A stretch of DNA of 7,566 nt from Rhodospirillaceae bacterium (lineage in GTDB: Bacteria > Pseudomonadota > Alphaproteobacteria > Rhodospirillales > Magnetovibrionaceae). The translations under genes and the position numbers were made by a program. Shown in pieces: positions 1-6,176 of this stretch (its first letter is position 1; each line of letters starts with the position of its first letter). The notes below the pieces were generated by a model, which worked only from the letters and a program-made list of their open reading frames with translations, had not been told where the DNA came from and searched no databases. The stretch is taken from the NCBI GenBank assembly GCA_002401565.1, contig NVTL01000010.1, positions 8,018 through 15,583 on the forward strand, read 5' to 3'.

Positions 1-136
1 TCACACCTGATGGCGTAATCAAAAAACCACCGTTCACCCGCGCCGATACGTTGCCCGAAGACCCGGCACTTAATCCCGTTGAATTCAGCTGCAACGCCGT
101 TTTGATAATCTTTTCACGCAGGTCGATGTATTGCAT
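1..136 (-). CDS. Class II aldolase/adducin family protein, N-terminal part (Ald2-like, truncated by window edge)
   Basis: Only the first 45 residues are visible; the gene runs off the left edge of the window. The start is the ATG at 134-136, which follows the mtnA stop codon with no spacer (TAA then ATG). Only a weak AGG lies 8 nt upstream, so translation probably depends on coupling to mtnA. The segment has the start of the class II aldolase fold. GSSGNVS (25-31) and TPSG (41-44) put Gly28, Asn29, Ser43 and Gly44 at the positions where E. coli FucA has its phosphate-binding Gly28, Asn29, Thr43 and Gly44. MtnB (methylthioribulose-1-phosphate dehydratase) is in the same superfamily, but it usually reads W-x-PATSGNFS here, whereas this protein has GLSAGSSGNVS. 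With mtnP and mtnA beside it, the likely role is cleavage of 5-methylthioribulose-1-phosphate to DHAP and (methylthio)acetaldehyde, as for R. rubrum Ald2. The family call is firm; the substrate is inferred from context. Confidence 0.85.
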   Translation of the reverse strand, partial: MQYIDLREKIIKTALQLNSTGLSAGSSGNVSARVNGGFLITPSGV

Positions 137-1231
137 TTATTGAGCCTGTTCCGGAAATAACGCCAGCAAACCATCTTTCGAAGCCTCGCACACACCGCGT
201 TCGGTGATCAGTTTGCTGATCAGATGACGCGGTGTTACGTCAAAGGCTGGGTTTCCGCCTTTGGACCCTTCCGATACAATGCGGACCGTATGCAAATCGC
301 CATTGGCATCTTTGCCCCGCACTTCGGTCAGTTCAATTTCGTCGCGTTCTTCGATGGGAATGTCCCGGCCTTCGTCCAGCGTCCAATCGATGGTCGGGCT
401 GGGCAACGCCACATAAAACGGAACATCATTATCAAATGCCGCTAGGGCTTTTAGGTACGTGCCAATTTTGTTACAGACATCGCCGGTCCAGGTGGTGCGG
501 TCGGTGCCGACGATGCACATATCGACTTGGCCGTGTTGCATCAAATGCCCACCTGCGTTGTCGGCAATCACCGTATGAGGAATGCCGTGTTGGTTCAATT
601 CCCACGCGGTCAGGCTGGCACCTTGGTTGCGCGGACGGGTTTCGTCCACCCACACATGCACCGGAATTCCGGCTTCATGCGCTTTATATATGGGCGCGAT
701 TGCCGTGCCCCAATCCACCGTTGCCAACCATCCGGCATTACAATGGGTGAGAATATTGATGGTGCGGGTTTTGCCGACGTTTTCGTACGCTTGTAAAATC
801 AGCTCTTTACCGTGTTCGCCAATGTCGGAACACATTTTAACGTCTTCATCGCAAATCTTTGCGGCCCGGTCCCAGGCGGCTTTGTTGCGTGCATCTGCGG
901 GCAGCGGAGCCAAGATGGCTTTTAAGTCATCAATCGCCCAGCGCAGATTTACGGCGGTCGGACGGGATGCAAATAAAGTTTTATAGGCATAATCCAAGCT
1001 GGCATCAGAACTGTCGTTTTTCATCGCCAAGGCCATGCCATAAGCCGCCGTCGCTCCAATCAGCGGAGCTCCACGGACCAACATATCCAGGATCGCTTTA
1101 GCGGCTTCGTCCACGGTTTCTAAACAGACGATTTCCAAATCAAACGGAAGCTTTGTTTGATCGATGATTTCCACAGCCTCACCATCGGCCGTGGGCCAAA
1201 TGGTGCGCATGGGTTTGCCAAAAACTTTCAT
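137..1231 (-). CDS. mtnA: 5-methylthioribose-1-phosphate isomerase
   Basis: This cytosolic enzyme converts the aldose 5-methylthioribose-1-phosphate to the ketose 5-methylthioribulose-1-phosphate. The protein has 364 residues, close to the usual length of the family, and looks complete. Family marks are RGAP (53-56), the catalytic-cysteine segment THCNAG with Cys164, and [18 protein letters not shown] (242-259) with the catalytic Asp244. These match the Cys/Asp pair described for Bacillus subtilis MtnA. A C-terminal NPAFDVTP segment (327-334) is also typical. The start is the ATG at 1229-1231; a good AAGGGA ribosome binding site lies 7 nt upstream, inside the last codons of mtnP. The gap to mtnP is 4 nt and the gap to the downstream aldolase is 0 nt, so this is the middle gene of a tight operon. 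Related eIF2B-alpha-like proteins share the fold, but the motifs point clearly to MtnA. Confidence 0.96.
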   Translation of the reverse strand: MKVFGKPMRTIWPTADGEAVEIIDQTKLPFDLEIVCLETVDEAAKAILDMLVRGAPLIGATAAYGMALAMKNDSSDASLDYAYKTLFASRPTAVNLRWAIDDLKAILAPLPADARNKAAWDRAAKICDEDVKMCSDIGEHGKELILQAYENVGKTRTINILTHCNAGWLATVDWGTAIAPIYKAHEAGIPVHVWVDETRPRNQGASLTAWELNQHGIPHTVIADNAGGHLMQHGQVDMCIVGTDRTTWTGDVCNKIGTYLKALAAFDNDVPFYVALPSPTIDWTLDEGRDIPIEERDEIELTEVRGKDANGDLHTVRIVSEGSKGGNPAFDVTPRHLISKLITERGVCEASKDGLLALFPEQAQ

Positions 1232-1235
1232 AGCC

Positions 1236-2123
1236 TTATCCCTTCAACACACGGCCGGCAACGGCGTCTAATTTTTCGATCATTTTTGGATCACGCGCGT
1301 CGGGTGACGTGATGATCGCCATATCCAATGCGGTATGACACCCCGAAGAACAGAGCTCTGTCCGGGTGGCAAGAACTGGCGTAACCGCCTTAACCAAGCT
1401 GCGCCCCAAATCGGCATTGCCCATCAGGGTTTTGATGATGCTGTCCACCGTGACATGATCATGGTCAGGATGCCAGCAATCAAAATCCGTGACCATTGCC
1501 ACCGTCGCGTAACATATTTCGGCTTCACGGGCCAATTTGGCTTCGGGCATGTTGGTCATGCCGATCACGTCACAGCCCCAGCTGCGATACAGGTTGGATT
1601 CCGCCTGTGTTGAAAATTGAGGGCCTTCCATGCACAAATATGTGCCGCCCCGTTGATATTTAATGTCCAACGTTTTAGCCGCGTCTTCCAAAGCATCGCC
1701 CAAACGGGTACAGACCGGATCGCCCAACGCCACGTGCGCCACCAATCCCGTTGAAAAGAAACTTTTGGTGCGGGCAAATGTACGATCGATGAACTGATCA
1801 CAAATCACAAAGGTTCCGGGCGGTAATTCTTCTTTTAAAGAGCCACAGGCCGATACCGACAAAATTTCCGTCACGCCCGCGCGTTTCATCGCGTCGATAT
1901 TGGCGCGAAAATTCAGCTCGGACGGGGGAATGCGGTGACCGCGGCCGTGGCGGGGCAAAAAGACCATTTTCTGACCATCCAGCTCGCCAAAAAACAATTC
2001 ATCAGAAGCCTCGCCAAAGGGGCTCTCGATGCGTTCCCAGCGTGTATTTTCCAAGCCATCAATATCATAAATGCCGCTGCCGCCAATAACGCCAATGACG
2101 GGGGCTGTGTCAGATGTGGTCAT
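1236..2123 (-). CDS. mtnP: S-methyl-5'-thioadenosine phosphorylase
   Basis: This is a nucleoside phosphorylase that splits 5'-methylthioadenosine with phosphate into adenine and 5-methylthioribose-1-phosphate, the substrate of the next gene product. It has 295 residues, about the usual length. Visible family marks are GGSG (14-17) and PRHGRGH (57-63) for phosphate binding, MEGPQFST (165-172), GMTNMPEA (188-195), and TDFDCWH (212-218). The two aspartates of the last motif (213, 215) are those that favour adenine in the MTA phosphorylase branch, where guanine/hypoxanthine-specific PNPs carry Asn. Enzymes of this branch often also accept 5'-deoxyadenosine. The ATG at 2121-2123 is preceded by GAGGGA about 8-9 nt upstream. 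It is the first gene of the minus-strand operon, and its promoter should lie in the 170-bp divergent region shared with the protease gene. Confidence 0.96.
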   Translation of the reverse strand: MTTSDTAPVIGVIGGSGIYDIDGLENTRWERIESPFGEASDELFFGELDGQKMVFLPRHGRGHRIPPSELNFRANIDAMKRAGVTEILSVSACGSLKEELPPGTFVICDQFIDRTFARTKSFFSTGLVAHVALGDPVCTRLGDALEDAAKTLDIKYQRGGTYLCMEGPQFSTQAESNLYRSWGCDVIGMTNMPEAKLAREAEICYATVAMVTDFDCWHPDHDHVTVDSIIKTLMGNADLGRSLVKAVTPVLATRTELCSSGCHTALDMAIITSPDARDPKMIEKLDAVAGRVLKG

Positions 2124-2137
2124 GTTTTAAATCCCTC

Positions 2138-2191
2138 TGAAGTCAAAAAGTATATGTGCCCCTGTTATCGGGCAGATTGCCCAAGACTTCA
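2138..2191 (-). repeat. Nested inverted repeat upstream of the mtnP ribosome binding site
   Basis: An exact 7-base inverted repeat (TGAAGTC at 2138-2144, GACTTCA at 2185-2191) encloses a second one, GGGCA-GAT-TGCCC (2170-2182). Read as minus-strand RNA, this would be a closing stem around a 5-bp hairpin. Its 3' arm ends directly against the GAGGGA ribosome binding site of mtnP. It could be an operator or a leader structure. Each repeat alone is near what chance would give in 170 bp, and the outer arm overlaps the candidate -35 box, so both readings cannot hold for one transcript. Confidence 0.25.
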
Positions 2192-2192
2192 A
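2164..2192 (-). promoter_or_regulatory. Candidate promoter of the mtnP-mtnA-aldolase operon
   Basis: On the minus strand TTGAAG (2187-2192) and GATAAC (2164-2169) stand 17 nt apart. Each matches 4 of 6 bases of the sigma-70 consensus. This would give a leader of roughly 35 nt before the mtnP ATG. Matches this weak occur often by chance, and an upstream promoter with a longer leader is equally possible. Confidence 0.25.
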
Positions 2193-2221
2193 GATTAAAC
2201 CTGTTTTCAGACGACTTACCG

Positions 2222-2250
2222 TTTACGCAATGCGGTCATAGTGTTACAAA
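2222..2250 (+). promoter_or_regulatory. Candidate promoter of the protease/TraT-like gene pair
   Basis: TTTACG (2222-2227) and TACAAA (2245-2250) are spaced by 17 nt and each matches 4 of 6 sigma-70 consensus bases. The transcript would start about 35-40 nt before the protease ATG. AATAAT (2253-2258) is an alternative -10 box but has no good -35 partner. This is a weak prediction. Confidence 0.2.
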
Positions 2251-2293
2251 AGAATAATCATCACGTGTAGTTGAAGGTTTACGAGCGGGTTTA

Positions 2294-3754
2294 ATGGGAT
2301 CAATCTTTAATCAATCAAAAAATAAGTTCATGTTCTTGGTGGCTGGCCTCGCCCTGATGCTGGTCAGCACGCCCGGCTTTGCTGTGGATTTTACAACGCT
2401 GAAACATGTGGTTGTCGCCGAAGCCACCAGTTCGACATTATTGCGCAGTGGTGAAATTGATTTTTCCGCTTCATTTGCCTTAGACGATGACGTCACCGCA
2501 GACATGGTCGACTTTGACGAAGCCCTGTCCCCCCTAGATCCGGCAAGCGCCCCCCGCTACGCCATTGTTATCGATGTGTTCGAAGCAAAATCTTCGCGGC
2601 GCGTTATTGATCTGGAAGGCATCCCATCTACGGTGTTTTTAGGATTCTATGGGGCTCCATTATCGGTAGCATCGGGTGATGCTGCGCGCAGCGCCGAAGG
2701 TTTTTCCAGTGCCCTTGCCAATGCCGCCCCGCAGGCCCGATACGGAGCCGCCCCCCAAGCCGTAGGCCGCCCGATTATCCTGTCTTATGATTATGACAAA
2801 GCCCGCGTTCAAGCGCGGCGCAAGCTGAGCGCTCACCTGTTCCTGATTGATCGTGTCCAAAAGACTTATATCCAAACCACCGTTGATGTTGCCGAAGACC
2901 AGCGCTTTGAAATTGCTTATCGCTTGTCCCGTTATGATCCGCGCCGCGATAAAATTCGCAAAACGATGGATACCGAGCAAGAACTTGACCAATACGAACG
3001 TCAGGAATTGCTGATTGACCTTGCCGATGTATTGCAGGATTTTAAAAACAAAGCCTCTGAGGCCAAGCCTTTTAAATCTGCGATGGCGTTGCGAAAGTCT
3101 ATCCGCCAAGGGCAAACTCATGTGCTCGCCAGCTTGGAAGCCAACCGTTTTGATGCACGCCCCTTAAACGATCCCCGCTTTGATAGCGTTGTCGCAATTT
3201 ATACAGGCAAAGGCTCTATGGGGGCTGGTTTTTACATTACGTCCAATGTTGTGATGACCAATTGGCACGTGGTCGAAGGCCACCGTTTTGTGGAAATGAA
3301 AACGTACGATGGGCAAGAAACCTTTGGTACGGTTTTGGGCCATGATGCGCGTTTGGATATTGCCTTGGTCAAAGTCGAACTCAGGGGCCGCCCGGTGGCT
3401 TTTTACACCGGACGCAATTTAAATCCGGGGGCCAGCGTCGAAGCCATTGGGCATCCCATGCGCATTGAATTTTCCATCACGCGCGGCATCGTCAGCGCCA
3501 TTCGCAAACATTACAGCATCAACCTGCCGCGCGGCGCAGGTGGCGAAGACGTCTTGTTTGTGCAAACCGATGCGGCCGTTAACCCCGGCAATTCCGGGGG
3601 GCCTTTGTTTTTGGGCAACCGGGTGATTGGCATGAACACATGGGGGCGCATTGACGCCACCGGCCTTAATTTTTCGGTTCATTATTCAGAACTTTTAAAC
3701 TTCATCAACGAACATCTTCCGGGTTTTAAAGTCGACCCGACGGGGAGAAGCTAA
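2294..3754 (+). CDS. Exported trypsin/HtrA-like serine protease with uncharacterised N-terminal domain
   Basis: The protein has 486 residues. Residues 1-30 look like a Sec signal peptide: Lys9 and Lys11, a hydrophobic core, then cleavage after GFA, releasing a periplasmic or secreted protein. Residues about 31-290 form a domain I do not recognise, with an Ala/Gly/Pro-rich patch near 126-160 and a charged helical stretch near 225-270. The protease domain is about 295-475. Its catalytic triad is visible as His325 (TNWHVV), Asp355 (LDIALV) and Ser434 (NPGNSGGP), the HtrA/DegP pattern of family S1C. No PDZ domain follows; the protein ends 11 residues after the domain. The ATG at 2294 has only a weak GAGCGG upstream. 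Met13 is an alternative start but would remove the basic n-region. The TraT-like gene starts 1 nt after the stop, so the two are surely co-transcribed. Protease activity is well supported; the substrate is unknown. Confidence 0.9.
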   Translation: MGSIFNQSKNKFMFLVAGLALMLVSTPGFAVDFTTLKHVVVAEATSSTLLRSGEIDFSASFALDDDVTADMVDFDEALSPLDPASAPRYAIVIDVFEAKSSRRVIDLEGIPSTVFLGFYGAPLSVASGDAARSAEGFSSALANAAPQARYGAAPQAVGRPIILSYDYDKARVQARRKLSAHLFLIDRVQKTYIQTTVDVAEDQRFEIAYRLSRYDPRRDKIRKTMDTEQELDQYERQELLIDLADVLQDFKNKASEAKPFKSAMALRKSIRQGQTHVLASLEANRFDARPLNDPRFDSVVAIYTGKGSMGAGFYITSNVVMTNWHVVEGHRFVEMKTYDGQETFGTVLGHDARLDIALVKVELRGRPVAFYTGRNLNPGASVEAIGHPMRIEFSITRGIVSAIRKHYSINLPRGAGGEDVLFVQTDAAVNPGNSGGPLFLGNRVIGMNTWGRIDATGLNFSVHYSELLNFINEHLPGFKVDPTGRS

Positions 3755-3755
3755 C

Positions 3756-4523
3756 ATGATTAAAACACACCACCTGTCCCGCGCTCTTGGGATCGCGGGG
3801 ATCGCCGTAATCGCCATGACCTTTACGGCGTGCACACAAGTTTCCCCCAATCAATCGCGCATGGGTATGGTTATTGACGAAAAAACCGGACTTTTGTTCG
3901 GATCAGCCATCGATGGCAACCTGATCACCGACGCCAGTTTTTACACCAACAGATCCCTGAAGGTGCGCACGCGGAACACATCCGGCGATACCACCTTTAA
4001 TCTGTCCGACTTTACCCAAGACCTTGTTGCGGCCTATGAAGCCAAGGGGTACGAGCCCACGCAAAAAGACGGCTTTGGGCTTTTGATGGACATCAATGTT
4101 TTGTACAGCGGCCAAGCCCAAAGCACGCAATCAACCCAGCTGGGCATTATTGGCGCCTTGATGGGATCGACATACGGTGGTGCCACGCAAAAAGGCAACA
4201 TCTTAGCGTCCATCACCGGGGCCACACTGGGCCACATTTTAGGGTCTTACATCACCGATGACACATACATGGTGGTTGCCGAGGTCACCTTTGGCGTGGT
4301 CAAAAAATACAGAATTTCCAAAAAACGCGTGACCTTCAGTCGCAGTAAAAAACTCGCCAATATTGACGATCCCGATTGGGATGAAAAGGTCTATGCGCGT
4401 GGATTTAAAGAAACCTTCACCACCCAGTTCACAGTGTATGCCGGGGGCCGAAATGTCAAACAAAGTGAAATCGCCGATGAAGTCCGCAAACGTGCTGTGC
4501 GCATCGCTGCGGACTACATCTAA
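3756..4523 (+). CDS. TraT-like outer-membrane lipoprotein
   Basis: The 255-residue protein, similar in length to F-plasmid TraT (244), has a signal peptide ending in a lipobox (FTA-Cys26). The +2 residue is Thr, so outer-membrane sorting is expected by the E. coli rule. I see the TraT pattern in order: a beta segment with RNTS (73-76), AKGY (96-99), a strand ending INVLY (113-117), a glycine-rich hydrophobic stretch (129-165), YMVVAEV (171-177), and a C-terminal QFTVYAGGRNV (224-234) followed by a helix. TraT of F is known for surface exclusion and serum (complement) resistance. No conjugation genes are nearby, so a chromosomal envelope role is likelier here. A ribosome binding site (GGAGAAG, 3744-3750) lies within the end of the protease gene, 1 nt before this start. 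The family call rests on remembered similarity; the function is inference. Confidence 0.82.
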   Translation: MIKTHHLSRALGIAGIAVIAMTFTACTQVSPNQSRMGMVIDEKTGLLFGSAIDGNLITDASFYTNRSLKVRTRNTSGDTTFNLSDFTQDLVAAYEAKGYEPTQKDGFGLLMDINVLYSGQAQSTQSTQLGIIGALMGSTYGGATQKGNILASITGATLGHILGSYITDDTYMVVAEVTFGVVKKYRISKKRVTFSRSKKLANIDDPDWDEKVYARGFKETFTTQFTVYAGGRNVKQSEIADEVRKRAVRIAADYI

Positions 4524-4541
4524 CAATACTAAGCCGTGATC

Positions 4542-4961
4542 TTATTGAACAAGGGCATCCAAACGTTGACGATCCATACGTGTCCGAGCCATGCTGTCAG
4601 AGGTATCAAAAAACAACGTCACGATGCCGCCATTGCTGTCGATGCCTTGACCGCTGCCACCAGATTCAGACGACTGAACAAAGTCGACTTTGAAGGTCGA
4701 ACCATCGTTACAGGTGGCTTCAGCGCGGCCCTGTGCCCCAACCGAAGAATAACCGGAGGCCATTTTTGTGACCTGTGATGTACCCGTACAATGTAATGTT
4801 CCATCCAAGCTGGTGACTTCAATTGATCCGCCATGGCCTATACCAACCATGACCGTACCCACGAATGCGCGTCCATCGCCTTCAAACATTCCGGCAACTT
4901 TGTACTGCACACAACCCGCAAGCCCGAACGCTACCAAAGCTACAATCGCTAATTTCTTCAT
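4542..4961 (-). CDS. Small glycine-rich lipoprotein of unknown function
   Basis: I choose the ATG at 4959-4961 (139 residues) over an in-frame GTG 15 nt upstream, because that GTG overlaps a strong GAGGGG ribosome binding site placed 7 nt before the ATG. The N-terminus is then a textbook lipoprotein signal, MKKLAIVALV followed by LAG-Cys17, with Val at +2. The mature part has two further cysteines, Cys58 and Cys84, which could form a disulfide. It is rich in Gly, Ser and Thr, with alternating strands (GTVMVGIG, GSIEVTSLDG, CNDGSTFKVDF, GGIVTLFF). This suggests a small all-beta domain. The C-x-DG and GSGxG pieces resemble those in various alphaproteobacterial secreted proteins, but I cannot name a family. 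It lies on the strand opposite its neighbours, convergent with the TraT-like gene (18-bp gap) and divergent from the next lipoprotein gene (46-bp gap). Confidence 0.8.
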   Translation of the reverse strand: MKKLAIVALVAFGLAGCVQYKVAGMFEGDGRAFVGTVMVGIGHGGSIEVTSLDGTLHCTGTSQVTKMASGYSSVGAQGRAEATCNDGSTFKVDFVQSSESGGSGQGIDSNGGIVTLFFDTSDSMARTRMDRQRLDALVQ

Positions 4962-4968
4962 TTGTGAT

Positions 4969-4974
4969 CCCCTC
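4969..4974 (-). promoter_or_regulatory. Ribosome binding site deciding the start of the small lipoprotein gene
   Basis: Minus-strand GAGGGG is followed by 7 nt and the ATG at 4959-4961. The alternative GTG start (4974-4976) overlaps this site, so the ribosome cannot use this site to initiate there. This supports the shorter protein, which also has the better lipoprotein signal peptide. Confidence 0.75.
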
Positions 4975-5007
4975 ACACCAGATACTTTAAATCCGGGAGT
5001 TTAACCC

Positions 5008-5682
5008 ATGCAATTATTACGTCAATGTGCTTACCTATTTTTCCCTCTAATAGTATCGGGCTGTGTTGTCGATATGGCGCCGCTTATTTACAATGAATCA
5101 CCATTTTCCTCGGCGGCTCAGGCCGAAGGAAATACTCAATGTAACGAATTATATAGCAATGCGCAGTTCAGACATTTAAAGGGAAAAATGCCTGTGGGTC
5201 CGGGGGCTATACCAACCCGAGCCATGCTTTCGGTGGCTACGGTTCCTTCTGACAACGAAATTAAGGCCATCCAAGCCTTAGAATCCGCCGTACGCAATTG
5301 CCAACAATTGCGGGCCGCAGCAGGCAACCCAACGTCCGCAACCGAAGACATCCAAGCCGCCCGCGTCAGTCGGCTTCGTTATGGATTGTACAAAGGTGAA
5401 ATTCCGTATGCTGTTTACAATCACGGACTGGTCCAAGTCATGCGCCAAAGTCAGGATTTCATGATCGCTGGTGAAATGGCCGGACAAAGGGGTAAAGAGA
5501 TTGGACAAGAACGCCACAAACAAGCCTTGATGCATGCCCAAACCCAAGCCAACCTCAACAAGATCAATTCAAACATCACGGGCTATCGAAAAGACTTCAC
5601 CGCGTACAAACAAGACCTCAATCACTTTTACAACTCCATCCCCAGCGGGACTTGGTTTTGTAAAGGTTATTCGTGTAGATAG
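5008..5682 (+). CDS. Lipoprotein of unknown function with helical C-terminal half
   Basis: The 224-residue protein starts at an ATG 8 nt after GGGAG (4995-4999). The signal peptide ends in the lipobox VSG-Cys19 with Val at +2, so outer-membrane anchoring is expected. The mature protein has four more cysteines (45, 98, 218, 223), enough for two disulfides; the last two form a C-x4-C at the extreme C-terminus. The segment LRYGLYKGEIPYAVYNHG (123-140) recalls a 'gene-product with L-x-G-x-I-x-Y-x-x-x-N' pattern I associate with several proteobacterial lipoproteins. Residues about 155-208 are rich in Gln, Lys and Asn and probably form a long helix or coiled coil. I do not recognise a named family. 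It is divergent from the small lipoprotein gene and is followed after 80 bp by two more lipoprotein genes, perhaps in one transcript. Confidence 0.8.
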   Translation: MQLLRQCAYLFFPLIVSGCVVDMAPLIYNESPFSSAAQAEGNTQCNELYSNAQFRHLKGKMPVGPGAIPTRAMLSVATVPSDNEIKAIQALESAVRNCQQLRAAAGNPTSATEDIQAARVSRLRYGLYKGEIPYAVYNHGLVQVMRQSQDFMIAGEMAGQRGKEIGQERHKQALMHAQTQANLNKINSNITGYRKDFTAYKQDLNHFYNSIPSGTWFCKGYSCR

Positions 5683-5762
5683 CTTCTAAAACTAATCATT
5701 GTGCTTGCACGCGCATTCATTTAAAAGGTTCTCGTAAAATCAATTAATTATTAGGGGACTTT

Positions 5763-6158
5763 ATGAAACGTACACTTATTCTTGGCTTATTCGCACTTGG
5801 TGCCTGTGCAACGCAACCAAATGAAATTGCGACAAGTTACGTTTCGCCCTTACAATACCAAAGCTATGATTGTGATCAAATCACCATGGAAATGGCTCGT
5901 CTTAATCGGCGCGTGAATGAACTTCATGGATCGTTAAAAAAGACCGCTGATGATGACGAAGGCCAGATGGCGATTGGGCTCATCCTGTTTTGGCCCGCGC
6001 TGTTCTTCCTTGATGGAAGCGACGGCCCACAGGCTCAAGAATACGGACGCCTTAAAGGCGAACGCGATGCTCTGGAACAAGCTGCTGTTGGAAAAAAGTG
6101 CATGATTAAATCGGTTCAACAACCGACCGCAGAAAAAGCAGAATCTTCAGGAAGCTAA
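5763..6158 (+). CDS. Small conserved lipoprotein with central hydrophobic hairpin
   Basis: The 131-residue protein has a short signal peptide and lipobox (LGA-Cys15, Ala at +2). An AGGGGA ribosome binding site (5753-5758) lies 4 nt before the ATG. The mature part has a distinctive order: YVSPLQYQSYDCDQI (26-40), an amphipathic helix with ELHGSLKKTADDD (53-65), a hydrophobic stretch MAIGLILFWPALFFLDG (69-85), then EYGRLKGERDALE (93-105) and a second Cys at 113. Cys37 and Cys113 could pair and close a helical hairpin. I recognise this pattern as a widespread small proteobacterial lipoprotein, but I know no assigned function. The hydrophobic stretch is about long enough to insert into a membrane. 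The next lipoprotein gene follows after 18 bp, so the two form an operon. The C-terminal tail after Cys113 is polar and probably disordered. Confidence 0.85.
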   Translation: MKRTLILGLFALGACATQPNEIATSYVSPLQYQSYDCDQITMEMARLNRRVNELHGSLKKTADDDEGQMAIGLILFWPALFFLDGSDGPQAQEYGRLKGERDALEQAAVGKKCMIKSVQQPTAEKAESSGS

Positions 6159-6176
6159 TCCAAGGCGAATAATACA

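Noticed and set aside
232..750. Open plus-strand frame of 172 codons inside mtnA, with others at 582-986 and 859-1101
   Set aside because: They are antisense to mtnA, which carries conserved catalytic motifs. Their translations are rich in Arg, Cys, Pro and His without any domain pattern, as is usual for shadow frames.
137..1231. MtnA as an eIF2B-like subunit or ribose-1,5-bisphosphate isomerase
   Set aside because: Cys164 and Asp244 sit in the MtnA-type motifs and the gene is in an mtnP operon, so the MtnA call is preferred.
2124..2293. SAM-type riboswitch upstream of mtnP
   Set aside because: I could find only the small nested inverted repeat, none of the conserved cores of known SAM riboswitches, and little room in the 170-bp divergent region.
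2660..3121. Minus-strand open frame of 153 codons inside the protease gene
   Set aside because: It is antisense to the protease N-terminal domain, shows no ribosome binding site I trust and no family motif. The plus-strand frame is continuous with a signal peptide and a catalytic domain.
3756..4523. Evidence for a conjugative or integrative element from the TraT-like gene
   Set aside because: No relaxase, type IV secretion, integrase or attachment repeats are visible, and both flanks are housekeeping genes.
4962..4976. GTG start giving a 144-residue version of the small lipoprotein
   Set aside because: The GTG overlaps the GAGGGG ribosome binding site that serves the ATG at 4959-4961, and the ATG version has the standard MKK lipoprotein signal peptide.
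5683..5762. Terminator or promoter in the AT-rich 80-bp gap between two lipoprotein genes
   Set aside because: GTGC-TT-GCAC (5701-5710) is only a 4-bp stem without a T run. The -10-like TAAAAT (5735-5740) has no -35 partner at a normal distance. The alternative TTGTGC/TAAAAG pair is too weak to list.
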